From Fabrea salina (Eukaryota; Ciliophora; Heterotrichea; Heterotrichida; Fabreidae): a stretch of 64,000 nt of DNA. The stretch spans positions 124,001 to 188,000 of the forward strand of contig JALIHJ010000006.1 in the NCBI GenBank assembly GCA_022984795.1, in the 5' to 3' direction. The position numbers and the translations under genes were made by a program. The notes under the pieces are model-generated. The model made no database searches and was not told where the DNA came from. It worked only from the letters and a program-made list of their open reading frames with translations. Shown here piece after piece: positions 1 to 9,586 of the stretch. Position 1 is the first letter of the stretch. Each line of letters opens with the position of its first letter.

Positions 1-2248
1 CACAACTAACTACTTCGTGAGCTACGTTCTTGGTAGAACTTCTTAGCATCCCTTCTAGTTGTGAAGCGGAGAACCCACGGATCACTGCTTGTTTTTGTTC
101 TTCTAGTTTTTCGTGACTGGGGAACTTAGCAATGTTTAGTTTTTTGCGGCGCTCTCTCATTTCGCAGACCCTGGACTCAAGTTTCCTCCACAGAGGAAGT
201 TTGGGGTCTTCAGAGTTTTGCCACACGTAGTGACCAGTGAACTTTTCAATGGCGCGTTTCCAAGAAGACTTAAGTGAGTCTTGGTTGATGGCTTTGATTG
301 CGTGCATTAAGCGTGAAATGTACTCCATAAGAATATCGTCTCCTGTGATAACTAGTTTCCCTTCTTTGGACTGGCTTTTGTACTTGCACGAGGTGCACAC
401 AGAGCTTCCACTTGTTATTTTGCCGCAAGTAGTGCATTTTTTGGGTTCAAAGGACTGCTCGATATCCTTTTTTTTCAGTTTGGGCTTGTTGGGTTCGACT
501 GAAGTAGTTTTGGGTCTTGAAAAGGATTCTGGGGCTTCTTCTACCTGGGGTTCTATCTGTTCAGGAAGACTAGAAAGGTCCACTGTACTCGGAAAGAGTG
601 CTTTGAAAATTGCTTTGTTGACTGTTCTTTGTGTGACAAAATACTTGTCGTACATTCTAGAGTCCTTTGTGGGGTAGATTCTTCTGAAGTTGTGTCTTCT
701 TTCGTACTCCTGAAGGGTTTCTCTGAGGATTTCTCTGAACTTAAAGCTGGAGGAAAAGTCTTTTTTGGTTTGGGGCGACTGGGGTCTTCCATACTTGGTT
801 TTTCTTTGCTTTTTGTAAGTCATTTGGTTTTGGCGGGCTTTGATTCTGTTTCTGACTTTGTTCATGCTTTCTTTCCTTCTGTCAAAAATCCTTAGCCCCA
901 TTAAGTTAAATGCGTCAGATACAAGGTTCCCCTTTATGTATAAGTCCAAAGGGGCTTCTGTTGCCATGCTCGGACTTAAGTTCACTTCTATCAACCAAGG
1001 CTTCAAGTTACTATCTATCATCACATCAAACCCAAACAAGTCAAAGCAGTTGTTTCTGTGCAAAGCAAGTTTCCTAATGCTGTCTACAACTACGTTTTCC
1101 ATGCTTAGGATAGTTTTAATAACCATGTCATAAATCCTACTCCATAGCAGGTCCATATCAACTCCTACGGAGTCTAAGTGGTTCTTAAGGGCTTTTAAAC
1201 TCCATTTGTGTCCTACGTCGTCAGCTCGCCAGTCAGTGTTTTGAACAAACTTTTCGTTCTTTTTGTTAACAGAGTAGTTCGTGAGGTGGGAGTACCTGCT
1301 GGACATTGAGGACTGAGTGTAAGGCTCTGAGGCAAATCTTGCCAAGCCCTCTTCGTAAATGTAAACTCGCAAAGGCTCGAAAGAAGTCACTAGCACATAC
1401 AGTCTTAAGTCAAACTTCAAACCATTGATTAGGAGGGGGTTTTGAATATACTCAGAAACTACACAGGGTTCATCTAGCGGAACGTCTTTGATTGAGTCAA
1501 TGATGTAAATTCCTTTTCCCTGCGAAGAGTTTGAAGGCTTGACTATCCAGTGCTTGCGTTTTCTGTGTATGAAGTGGTCGTAAAAGTCCCGGTACTCGTC
1601 AGGGAGCACAAAAGTATCAGGTATAAAGTCAAATTCTTCTCTGCCATACTTTTCTTGCATAACAAGTAGGCTCATGCAAAGTTTGTCTTTTCTAGTGATT
1701 TCGTGTGAGTTCGGAAAGTGGTTGATGCGCTGGTACTGGTTCAGTCCTTCGTACAAGTACTGCTGGGCACTTGACCCTATCCACATGATGTTCCAGTCGT
1801 GGGAGTCTGTGTGTCCAAATCCCATAGTTTCAAGTGTAGACCGAACTAGTCTGGCGTCAGTTTTGTAAACTCTGTAAAGAAGTTCTTTGTGGTTAAGGAA
1901 GTTTCCTTTCGAATAAATGTTAGAGGGAGGCGCGTCCCGCAACAATTGATGCTCCTGCACAGGAGAAAAGGTGATGAGGGGCGGCTTTGAGTCTTCGGCT
2001 TCCTGAAGTTCTTTGAGTAGTTTGTTCCAGTGCACTTGGTAAGTTCTAAGGTGCTCAGTTAAACTTTCTTTGGTGTTAAGTCCTGAACCCAGCATTCCTA
2101 CTGCTTCAACTGTCATTCCTTTCCAGTTTATTCTTTGGTCCTCTTGCAGCTGCTTCAACCTACGTAAAGTAGGGTTTTCTTTGCTTTTGGGCGCAACAGT
2201 TACTATGGTAAATTCCCCTTTACCTAATTCGCTTTTAACTGAAGTCAT
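1..2248 (-). CDS. TTLL-family tubulin glutamylase (3' end cut by window edge)
   Basis: About 749 residues are visible; the C-terminus runs off the left edge. The product should add glutamates to tubulin tails on axonemes and cortical fibres. The TTL domain lies at about residues 110-430. It holds the nucleotide-binding motif KPSNSSQGKGIYI, then DLRLYVLVTSFEPLRVYIYEEG written in one run of the fold, LTNYSVNKK, and the metal-binding LIEVNLSPS. The LTNYSVNKK block is typical of TTLL4/5-like polyglutamylases. Past the domain is a low-complexity region with a CxxC-x9-CxxC pair (about residues 604-621) that may bind zinc, unusual for the family. The ATG directly follows the TAA of the upstream bromodomain gene, with no spacer. 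No intron break was seen. Family call is firm; glutamylase versus other TTLL chemistry is inference. Confidence 0.85.
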   Translation of the reverse strand, partial: MTSVKSELGKGEFTIVTVAPKSKENPTLRRLKQLQEDQRINWKGMTVEAVGMLGSGLNTKESLTEHLRTYQVHWNKLLKELQEAEDSKPPLITFSPVQEHQLLRDAPPSNIYSKGNFLNHKELLYRVYKTDARLVRSTLETMGFGHTDSHDWNIMWIGSSAQQYLYEGLNQYQRINHFPNSHEITRKDKLCMSLLVMQEKYGREEFDFIPDTFVLPDEYRDFYDHFIHRKRKHWIVKPSNSSQGKGIYIIDSIKDVPLDEPCVVSEYIQNPLLINGLKFDLRLYVLVTSFEPLRVYIYEEGLARFASEPYTQSSMSSRYSHLTNYSVNKKNEKFVQNTDWRADDVGHKWSLKALKNHLDSVGVDMDLLWSRIYDMVIKTILSMENVVVDSIRKLALHRNNCFDLFGFDVMIDSNLKPWLIEVNLSPSMATEAPLDLYIKGNLVSDAFNLMGLRIFDRRKESMNKVRNRIKARQNQMTYKKQRKTKYGRPQSPQTKKDFSSSFKFREILRETLQEYERRHNFRRIYPTKDSRMYDKYFVTQRTVNKAIFKALFPSTVDLSSLPEQIEPQVEEAPESFSRPKTTSVEPNKPKLKKKDIEQSFEPKKCTTCGKITSGSSVCTSCKYKSQSKEGKLVITGDDILMEYISRLMHAIKAINQDSLKSSWKRAIEKFTGHYVWQNSEDPKLPLWRKLESRVCEMRERRKKLNIAKFPSHEKLEEQKQAVIRGFSASQLEGMLRSSTKNVAHEVVSC

Positions 2249-2866
2249 TTAATTATTTTTGATTTTCTTCAAAGGGTCTTCTGAAGTGTCTCCTAAATTC
2301 TGGTTCACAATTCTAAGTAAGTCTTACTGTAAGCAACTTTTAAAAGTTTGTGAGTCGATTTCTGTAACTTTCATTTGAAGTTTTTCTTGGGGAAGTTGAA
2401 CTATTGCTGCTGGGCAACTTCTACTGATTACTTCAACTACTTGTGCCACTACGTTGTGGGGAACTAGTCTTAACTTTTCAGAAAACTCTACTCTGTGGTG
2501 GAACTCCAAAGAGTCTTCCCGCGGTCTTTTGGAGGGCAAGCTTTTTAGCAAGTTGTTCATGTGGGCTTCCATAGCGTCAGCGTGCTGAGTAAAAACTGAG
2601 TCAGGAGGGTTGTAAGCTTTGCAGTTGCTCCAAACGAGTTGCAAGTCTCCTATGAATTCTTCAAAGTCTTTGTAGACTGAACTCTTTAAGTTCTTTTTGA
2701 GTGTGGAAAGGTCCATGGGCTTTTTGATGATTTCTGGGTAGTCAAGGAGGTTAAGGGCTTTGTAGTCCAGAGGTTTGAGAAAAGGCTTAGCTTCAGGTTG
2801 CTTTTCTAAGTGTCTGACTAGTTCCAGTGCTTTCTTAGTTTCGTCCTTAGGCAAGCTTTTAGACAT
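2249..2866 (-). CDS. Single-bromodomain protein with NET-like tail
   Basis: Two exons joined by a 15-nt intron (2313-2327) give 200 residues. The bromodomain (about residues 10-100) has the YPEIIKKPMDL segment and the acetyl-lysine pocket Asn in CKAYNPPDS. Residues about 125-185 resemble the extra-terminal (NET) domain of BET proteins. The order bromodomain-NET matches BET/plant GTE proteins, but the protein is very short and has only one bromodomain. It probably reads acetylated histones in the macronucleus. Without removing the intron the ORF stops early at a TAA inside it; removal adds the last 20 residues (IVNQNLGD...). The start is the ATG at 2866, only 8 bp from the ATG of the divergent exchanger gene. 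The stop TAA abuts the ATG of the TTLL gene. Confidence 0.8.
2313..2327 (-). other. 15-nt intron (bromodomain gene)
   Basis: GTAAGACTTACTTAG, phase 2; retention creates an in-frame TAA. Removal continues the NET-like tail. Confidence 0.85.
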
Positions 2867-2874
2867 TTTACACA

Positions 2875-4398
2875 ATGGAAGCAGAATTTCTGTCAGTAGA
2901 AATGCTTGTGATACTTTTGATAGTGGGAATATACCTGATTCTATCAGTGTACAGAGACAAAATAAGGGTAAACTCTACTTAGTTAAAATACATCCACGAA
3001 TCTGGAATTTCAATAATGCTTGGACTGCTAGCAGGCTTCATCATGGAAACAGTAAACTTTACTTAGATTGGGAGGAAACCTATAGGGTTTAGTCCAACTT
3101 TGCTGTTTGACTTTGTACTTCCCATCATTATACTGTCTGCAGGCTACAACATGGAAAAGAAAAGGTTCTTTGGAAACATTGGTGCTATTATACTTTTTGG
3201 GATACTAGGAACTATTATTTCAGTTGTTATGATTACGCTTTTTGCTTCTTTGCTGGAAAAAGCTAACATTTACAAAGACTTTCAAGGAGAAATAGTGGAA
3301 TTCACTTTAAGGGAAAAGCTTATACTGGGAGCAGCTCTTTCAGCTACAGACGAGGTGTGTGCCATTTCGCTTGTGCAAGAAGACAAAACCCCTTTGTTGT
3401 ACAGTCTTATTTTGGGAGAGTCCATAGTTAACGACGCCGTTTCAATTCTTATTTTCCAGTCACTCTCTAGAGTGTCTTTTTCAACTTTGTCTACACAAAA
3501 GGTTTTTGAGTATCTTGGAGGGTTCCTGTATACTTCCTTTGGAAGTGTTCTTCTAGGAATACTTTTCGGAGCACTTTCAGCCTACCTAACTAAAAAACTA
3601 CAAACTTTAAAGGGGGACGCAAGCAATGAAATAGCACTTTTGTTTTACACAGCTTGGACTGGCTACGTCCTAGCAGAGTTGTTGGGACTGTCTGGAGTGA
3701 TTTCGATTTTGCTTTGCTCAGCTATCATGGAGTACTACTCAGAGTACAACTTAGACAGCATTTCACAAGAAGCCACCACAGACACCTTTAAGTTCCTAGG
3801 AAACGCAGGAGAGGCCTTTGCATTTGCTTACCTAGGACTTTCTACTTTTAGTTACGACTTGAGCTTAATGTCCTTTTACTACATTGGAGTAATGACTCTA
3901 ATAGTTCTTGTGAGTAGGTTCATAGGGATCATTGGTTTGGCTCTTGCTTATAAGTTACTTGCTCCTAGGAGTTTTAGAGTTCCCATGAAAAAAGTTATTG
4001 TTTTGTGGTTTGGAGGCTCAGTGAGAGGTGCTATTTCTTTTGGGCTGATTGTTACAGTAGACACAAGCGAGTCAGAAAACCTAAAACTGACTGTTTTGGG
4101 CATTGTTTTTCTGACTACAGTCATTTTTGGAGGAGTGCTCCCGCTTCTCCTGAAGATATTTGGGCTGGGCAAAGACACAGGCCACCACCGTCCAGAGATT
4201 TCTCTGCCTTTGCTAGACGAGTCCCGGGTTTCCCAGGACTCAGAGTCTTTTTTCGAAAGGGCCTGGCACAACATAGACGACAGGTACTTAAAGCCTATTC
4301 TTGCAGACATGACTTCTGATAAATACATAAGGGGCACTAGGAACTCAGAATTCTTTTCAAGGGTCCAGCAACCCACTTCCAAGCCAAAGAGTGCTTAA
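2875..4398 (+). CDS. Na+/H+ exchanger (SLC9/CPA1 family)
   Basis: Three exons (2875-2967, 2983-3051, 3067-4398) give 497 residues. It should exchange Na+ (or K+) for H+ across the plasma membrane or an endomembrane. Hydrophobic helices fill residues 1-400. The transport signatures are SATDEVCAI with the unwound-helix T-D (about residues 148-149) and GESIVNDAVSI with the N-D pair (about 176-177). GGSVRGAISFGL is the conserved Arg helix. The short C-terminal tail ends near residue 497 and has no long regulatory domain, so it is smaller than animal NHEs. Two 15-nt introns 69 nt apart interrupt the first membrane helices; both carry in-frame TAG. The start ATG is 8 bp from the divergent bromodomain gene start. 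Confidence 0.88.
2968..2982 (+). other. 15-nt intron 1 (Na+/H+ exchanger)
   Basis: GTAAACTCTACTTAG, phase 0, in-frame TAG. Removal joins DKIR to LKYIHESG, restoring the conserved exchanger N-terminus. Confidence 0.85.
3052..3066 (+). other. 15-nt intron 2 (Na+/H+ exchanger)
   Basis: GTAAACTTTACTTAG, phase 0, in-frame TAG. Removal joins GFIMET to IGRKPIGFSP. It differs from intron 1 of the same gene at one base. Confidence 0.85.
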
Positions 4399-4520
4399 TG
4401 ATTTAATTAACTCAGAAAAACCACTACGTCATATCAATGATCATACTGCGATCTTCTATTCATCATAACCTCATAAAATTATTATAAGATGGCAAACCCC
4501 TGAATTGGCGGTAATTCAAA

Positions 4521-5378
4521 ATGAAAGAATCAAGTCAGTATTTAGAAATAGACGAATTGCAGGTTCCCAGTACTTGCTTGAAAGAAAACAGGTTCACAGT
4601 CCCAGAAAACAACTTGAAAAGAAAACCCCAAGAAGAAGCTCCTTTCAGGTACAGAAAGAAAGAAGACACCAAGCGCGTTTCATTTGGAGGCCGCACAGAG
4701 TTTATATTGTCTCCCGTACCTTCACTCACACACGAACCAAACGACCCCTCAGAAATCCTGGAAACTTCTGACCAACTGTTCAAAGAAATCTCAACAATCT
4801 CTGCTGACATGGAGCATAAGCTGGACTTCAACTTCCAAAGTTTCAAGGAAAACTACAACCAGGCAATTAACTATGTGCAAAAAAGCATAGGCATTTCTCC
4901 CTGCGCACCAACTGAGCAAGACGTGGAAGACCTAACCCTTGAGAATGACCAACTCCAAGCTAAGATCGAGGCTTTAGAAAATCAACTTAAAAACTCTGGA
5001 AACGAAACTGAAGAAGTTATTCAAAAGGAAGAAACTGCTGAGAAAGAACTTAAAGAAAGCCTTAAGGAAGTCCAGTCAGCTTACGAACTCCAACAAAAAA
5101 ACCTAAACAACTACAGCAACAAACTCCAACGCGAACTAGAAGTGTTTTCTGACTTACTAGGTATCACTCTAACTAAGGAACCCCAGAAATATTTATGCCA
5201 AGGAAAAAAGAAACCCCTCAAGTTCAACTTTGAAGAGTCAGGCAAGTTCTACAAGTACCAGCCTGTAGACATGGAAGTTCCTTACCCCATGCTTAAGCAC
5301 CAGATAGACGATGTTTCCAAGCCAGAGTTAAGAATGGTGTTTTCAAGAATCTTGAAGGCTTTAGCTGATACTCATTAA
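4521..5378 (+). CDS. Coiled-coil protein with small C-terminal globular domain
   Basis: 285 residues, family not recognised. The first 90 residues are polar with basic RYRKKEDTKR. A coiled coil runs at about residues 128-212 (LTLENDQLQAKIEALENQLK...). A compact C-terminal part at about 213-285 has alternating hydrophobic strands and a final helix (LRMVFSRILKALADTH). This coil-plus-small-globule layout recalls kinetochore subunits such as Spc24/Spc25 or Csm1, but I cannot support that by specific residues. Its TAA (5376-5378) overlaps the TAA of the convergent gene. The 122-bp spacer upstream is one of the larger ones in the window. Confidence 0.75.
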   Translation: MKESSQYLEIDELQVPSTCLKENRFTVPENNLKRKPQEEAPFRYRKKEDTKRVSFGGRTEFILSPVPSLTHEPNDPSEILETSDQLFKEISTISADMEHKLDFNFQSFKENYNQAINYVQKSIGISPCAPTEQDVEDLTLENDQLQAKIEALENQLKNSGNETEEVIQKEETAEKELKESLKEVQSAYELQQKNLNNYSNKLQRELEVFSDLLGITLTKEPQKYLCQGKKKPLKFNFEESGKFYKYQPVDMEVPYPMLKHQIDDVSKPELRMVFSRILKALADTH

Positions 5379-6076
5379 CCTAAGTTCCTTACAGCTTCTA
5401 TTAATTGTTTTTCTAAAGAAAGTTTTTGTTCCTCAAGTTGGGTTATTTTGGTTTCGTAGTGCCCTACAACTTCAGACCCAGAAGAGGACCTTAAGTAGTG
5501 GTCAACAGCTTCCTCATGTTGAATTCGAAAGTCCGTTAAGGCATCGCTGATTTCTTGGAAATTTTTAAGTAAATAGTTGATGTCAAAGTTGGGCTTTTTT
5601 TGCTTTAGCAAAGGAGTACTTGGTCGAGTTAAACTTTTTTTATTCGAAAACTGTTTTTCACGTCTAAGAGATTGGTTTTCTTGCATCAAGTGGTCTATTT
5701 CTACCTTTAGCATCCTATTTTCGTGGGAAAGTTCTTTAGAAAAGGCACTAGTTCGGGAGGGTTTTTTGAGGTTTGCAAAATTTTGTTTTTGAGAAATCTT
5801 AAGAGTGGATTCGTTTTCATTGATTACTTGCATGCTTCTGATGAACTCTAAGTCTTCAGTAGAGATTTCATATTTGCCACTTAGCATTTCAATTACGCCT
5901 CTTTGCTTCTCAGCTAGTCTCACTTCGTTGTTTAAGCTCTCAGCTAAACTTTGTTTTTCTTCAGTTAGTTGTTTGACTTTTTGTTTGAGTTTCCGGTTTT
6001 CTAGTTCAGTTTCTCTGCATTTAACTAGCCTGAAGGCTTGGTCTCTAACTTTTTTCCTTAACTTTTCTATTTCCAT
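5375..6076 (-). CDS. Coiled-coil protein, unknown function
   Basis: 233 residues, almost all predicted heptad coil (residues 1-75, 95-150, 200-230), rich in Lys, Glu and Gln. No catalytic or membrane features are visible. The ATG at 6076 is clear because only 11 bp separate it from the ATG of the divergent GAS2-domain gene. Its TAA at 5375-5377 shares bases with the TAA of the convergent gene. A structural cytoskeletal or ciliary role is likely from composition alone. Confidence 0.72.
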   Translation of the reverse strand: MEIEKLRKKVRDQAFRLVKCRETELENRKLKQKVKQLTEEKQSLAESLNNEVRLAEKQRGVIEMLSGKYEISTEDLEFIRSMQVINENESTLKISQKQNFANLKKPSRTSAFSKELSHENRMLKVEIDHLMQENQSLRREKQFSNKKSLTRPSTPLLKQKKPNFDINYLLKNFQEISDALTDFRIQHEEAVDHYLRSSSGSEVVGHYETKITQLEEQKLSLEKQLIEAVRNLG

Positions 6077-6087
6077 ATAAACGTTAA

Positions 6088-8238
6088 ATGGACCAACGAA
6101 AACTGTATCACTTTCTGTTAGAACTAAGGGACGTCAAAGGAGTTCCTCTTTACCAAGCCAAGTGCAAAGTCCAGATACTCGACAGGTCTGGATTTGTCGA
6201 CGTGAAAACTCCACTTCAGTTCGAACTCTACGACATTGACCCCAACGAACAAGTAACTATCGTGCTCCAAGGAAAGGACCAAGGAACTTCCAAGGTGAGT
6301 TTCGCAACCTTGTTTGGAGAGAAGTTAGAAGGCAGGGTGGAAAAGTGGCTGAGACTCAGAAGTTCCGAAGGAAAAATTCTGAAAGTTTTGATAAGTGCTA
6401 ATTTGAAAAAAGGAAACAGAGGCCAGGTGTCTTCTAGTCCTTCTAGAAGGTCCAGTAGAGCCAGGGCTTCTATAGCCTGTCCCTACCTTGAAAAAATCGC
6501 TACTGGAAAAGAAACCAACCAAGAAACTCTAAACCAAATTCTCAAGTACAGAAACTCACACCCTGAGCAAAACCAAACCATAAGGATTTCTATTGAACCC
6601 AACTCTCCTACTAAGCCAGACGCTGATTTTGAAATGCCAGGCTTGGAAGAAATCACCTTTGAAAAACTGCAAAGTTACAGAGGCATCCAACTCAAAGAGT
6701 TAGTTAGAAGAATGTGTGAAGAAGCCAACCAACTAAGCACCATTACTAGCCAACTGCCTAAGATGAGAGAAACTCTGCAAACTAAAATAACTGAACGCAG
6801 AAACCTCGAAACTCGCACTGAGGAACTCAACAATGGTCTTCAAGCCAAAGGAGCTTCTAACTTACAAACCTTTCAAAATTTAAGGTACACTCGCAACCAG
6901 CTTGAAGACAACTTAGTTTCTAAACAAGAAGAAAACAGACAACTAGAACTAGAGTTAGACACTCTTAAAGCTAACTTTTGCGACCTCAAAAGAGAAGGAG
7001 TTTCCCTTCAAATCCACTCTAGCATCCACCAAGACTTAGAAAACGAAGTCCAGAGCACCCAACAACTAGAAAGCTCACTGCAACTAAAAAAAGAACACTT
7101 AGAAAGTTCAGTCAACAAAGGCAGAGAAGACATCGAAAACCTACTTAAAAAAGCAGAAACTGAAAAAGGCCAAGCTCTTCTGGAATCAGAAAAACTCCAA
7201 AAAGAAGTTAACGACGCCAAACTCAGTTTGGAACAACTAAAACAAAAGAACTCAGAACTCAAAACTCAAAAAGAAAAACTCCACCAAGCTCTAGACTTAG
7301 AAAACAAACTACCCACTAACTTAACTGAGTCAGAAAAAGCTTTTAGAAAATTCAGTTCTAAGTACGAAGAAGCAATGAGCGAAGTAGAAAACATTCTAGA
7401 TAAAACAAAAAGCCAAGAAAAGTTTGAACAACACCAAAAACTACTAGAAAGCAGACAGTACCACTTAAAAGAACTAAACCAAAAAGAAAAAGAACTAGAA
7501 AACCAACACCAAGAAATCCACAAACTCGAAAAAGAAACCTTTAGACTAACTAACGAGCAAGTTACTCTTGAAGAAATCTGCTGTGTCAGAGCCGACTTGT
7601 CCAAGTTGATGGAAGAAATGCAAAACATACAAAGCATCCAAAAAAACTCACAAGACGCAATTCTTAGAGACTTAAGGGCTTCCTCACACTATGCCAAAAC
7701 CAAAGGAGAAGAAACCTTCATTGAAGCTCAAAGACTCGAAAAAATCATTGACTCTATTGAAGTTCATGAAGAAGAGCTAACTCACCTTAAAGACGCGATG
7801 GCTGAAATCAAAAGAAGAAACCCTCCTTACTTACCTTTAGAAACTGACCCTGTAGACAAGGCCATTGGCGAGTACATGAACTCCAGAGCCGAAGCCATTC
7901 AAATTCCTTTTGTAAGAGAAGCCCCTGGCAGGTATACTTTTGGAACACGAAAAGTGCAGATTAAGTTTTTAGAAGGAAAGTTGGTAGTTAGGATTGGAGG
8001 AGGCTACAGAGACATAGAAGAGTTCTTGGAACTTTACTTGCCTATTGAAGTAGAGAAGTTCCAAGGAAAAGACATTGCTAAAGTTATGGGTGAGCATATA
8101 TGTGACATGTCTCCTAAAAGAGCTGCTGCTGCTGCTATGTCGGCTTTCTCAACTATAGCAGCTTCTCCTACTAAGTCGCTTACTAAGTCTCCAACTAAGT
8201 CCCCCGCCAAGTCCCCTAAAAAACTTACTAGAGCTTAA
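6088..8238 (+). CDS. GAS2 (GAR)-domain microtubule-binding coiled-coil protein
   Basis: 716 residues. The N-terminal 115 residues look like a beta-sandwich, possibly C2-like. A long coiled coil spans about residues 190-590. A GAR/GAS2-related domain at about 613-665 holds the family signature in YTFGTRKVQIKF followed by LVVRIGGGYRDIEEFLE; the VRIGGG core is near invariant in this family. The last 25 residues are a basic S/T-P-K repeat (units like KSPTKSP), which often strengthens microtubule contact. In animals the GAR domain binds microtubules and is paired with a calponin-homology actin module; that module is absent here. The protein probably bundles or anchors microtubules of the cortex. 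Divergent from the preceding gene by 11 bp. Confidence 0.8.
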   Translation: MDQRKLYHFLLELRDVKGVPLYQAKCKVQILDRSGFVDVKTPLQFELYDIDPNEQVTIVLQGKDQGTSKVSFATLFGEKLEGRVEKWLRLRSSEGKILKVLISANLKKGNRGQVSSSPSRRSSRARASIACPYLEKIATGKETNQETLNQILKYRNSHPEQNQTIRISIEPNSPTKPDADFEMPGLEEITFEKLQSYRGIQLKELVRRMCEEANQLSTITSQLPKMRETLQTKITERRNLETRTEELNNGLQAKGASNLQTFQNLRYTRNQLEDNLVSKQEENRQLELELDTLKANFCDLKREGVSLQIHSSIHQDLENEVQSTQQLESSLQLKKEHLESSVNKGREDIENLLKKAETEKGQALLESEKLQKEVNDAKLSLEQLKQKNSELKTQKEKLHQALDLENKLPTNLTESEKAFRKFSSKYEEAMSEVENILDKTKSQEKFEQHQKLLESRQYHLKELNQKEKELENQHQEIHKLEKETFRLTNEQVTLEEICCVRADLSKLMEEMQNIQSIQKNSQDAILRDLRASSHYAKTKGEETFIEAQRLEKIIDSIEVHEEELTHLKDAMAEIKRRNPPYLPLETDPVDKAIGEYMNSRAEAIQIPFVREAPGRYTFGTRKVQIKFLEGKLVVRIGGGYRDIEEFLELYLPIEVEKFQGKDIAKVMGEHICDMSPKRAAAAAMSAFSTIAASPTKSLTKSPTKSPAKSPKKLTRA

Positions 8239-8258
8239 TGGTAATCTTTCAATATTTA

Positions 8259-9557
8259 TTAATGAAACTTTTCAGCTATGAGTTTGTTAACAGCATCAAC
8301 CCAGGCTTGGGAGTTGTCTAGCAGAGCTTTGAAGAAGTAGGTTCTATTAGGAGTAACTATTGTAAACTCTTTAGTTCCTTTGGCTTCAGCCTTTAGTTCT
8401 CCACAAATAGGAACGTTTCCTTTGTGAACGTTTTCTAAAGTGCTGTAGGAGATCCTAGGTTCTTTTGTAACAGTTAACTGTCTTTTTTTGTAAACCCAAC
8501 CAGCCTTTTTCTTCACTATGCCTGACATTATAATTGAATTGTTGGGTTCCACACGTTTGTTTAGTTCGTGAATTTCGTGCTCGTCGTCACTCTCTGCTCT
8601 GGTCACTTTGGGAAGCTCCTCTATAGGCACTTCGCAGTTGAAAATGTTTTCTATATCTATTCCTTCGAAAAAGGGGTGGTTTTTAAGTGCTTCCAAGTCG
8701 TTTGCACTTCCTGGGGTTCCTGAACCTAGTCTTTCTTCAGGGTTTTGTTTAAGTAAGTTCTGGATAAGACTGACACCATCTGCACACATTCCTTCAGGAA
8801 ACACCAACTGGCCTCTTCTGATTTGCTCGAAAATCAAGTAGTCGCTTTGTCCCAGAAAAGGGGGCTTCCCAGTAAGCATTTGGTAAACTATGCAGCCTAG
8901 GGCCCAAAGGTCAACAGCTAGCCCTGCTCGTTTGCCAGAAAGAACTTCTGGAGCAACGTACCTACTTAATTCTTACTGAGCAGTTCCAACAAAGGTGTCT
9001 GTTCTTTCTCTTCTAGTTGGACTGCCTGCTTCGAGTTCTTCACTGGGTTCTTCAGACATTACTTTGGCTGTTCCAAAGTCAGTTAGTTTTAGGTGGTAGT
9101 TCTCTGAAATCAAAAGGTTTTCAGGCTTCAAGTCCCTGTGAGCAATGCTTTTTTGATGCAAGGAACAAATAGTGTGGACTATCTCAGCAGTGTAGAACTT
9201 AGCTAAGTCCAGAGGAATTGCAGAGTTGTAGAAGGTAATTAGAGATAAGAAGTTTCCATGGTTGCACAACTCAATCACGAAATACAAGTACTGGGGGTCT
9301 TGGAAAGTGTAGTGGAGTTTGACAACTCCAGGTTCGTTTCTGAGTTTTGCTAAAATGTCCCTTTCAGCGTGGGCTTGTTTAATTTTGTTTTCCTTTCTAG
9401 ATGTTACTCTTTTTAATAAGTTCTTGCTCACAACCTTTACTGCAAAGGTTTCCTTGGAATCGATCTTCTGGGCTTTTACTACTCGTCCGTAAGCCCCTCT
9501 TCCTAGGATTTCCTGGAATTCAAAGTCTTCACGGGTTATTTTCTTGGGTTCAACCAT
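8259..9557 (-). CDS. PDPK1: 3-phosphoinositide-dependent protein kinase 1 (PDK1-like AGC kinase)
   Basis: Two exons joined by a 15-nt intron (8962-8976) give 427 residues. The kinase has the Gly loop GRGAYGRVV, catalytic HRDLKPEN, metal site DFGTAK and, across the intron, GTAQYVAPE, which is the PDK1 form of the P+1 region. A C-terminal PH domain (about residues 325-425) ends with AWVDAVNKLI. Kinase plus C-terminal PH is the diagnostic PDK1 layout. It should phosphorylate the activation loop of other AGC kinases at PIP3-rich membranes. A PI3-kinase that could supply PIP3 is encoded at 42305-45799. The start ATG is 29 bp from that of the divergent WDPCP-like gene. Confidence 0.92.
8962..8976 (-). 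other. 15-nt intron (PDK1)
   Basis: GTAAGAATTAAGTAG, phase 2; retention gives an immediate TAA. Removal completes the highly conserved GTAQYVAPE motif, strong proof of the splice. Confidence 0.93.
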
Positions 9558-9586
9558 TTTTTATTGCAGGAACTCTTACAGTAATT

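Noticed and set aside
237-677. Plus-strand ORFs over the first 2.2 kb
   Set aside because: They begin with non-ATG codons and lie antisense to the clear TTLL coding frame.
4500-4516. TTGGCGG near 4505 as an E2F/DP site
   Set aside because: A seven-base match is expected by chance, although a DP gene is in the window.
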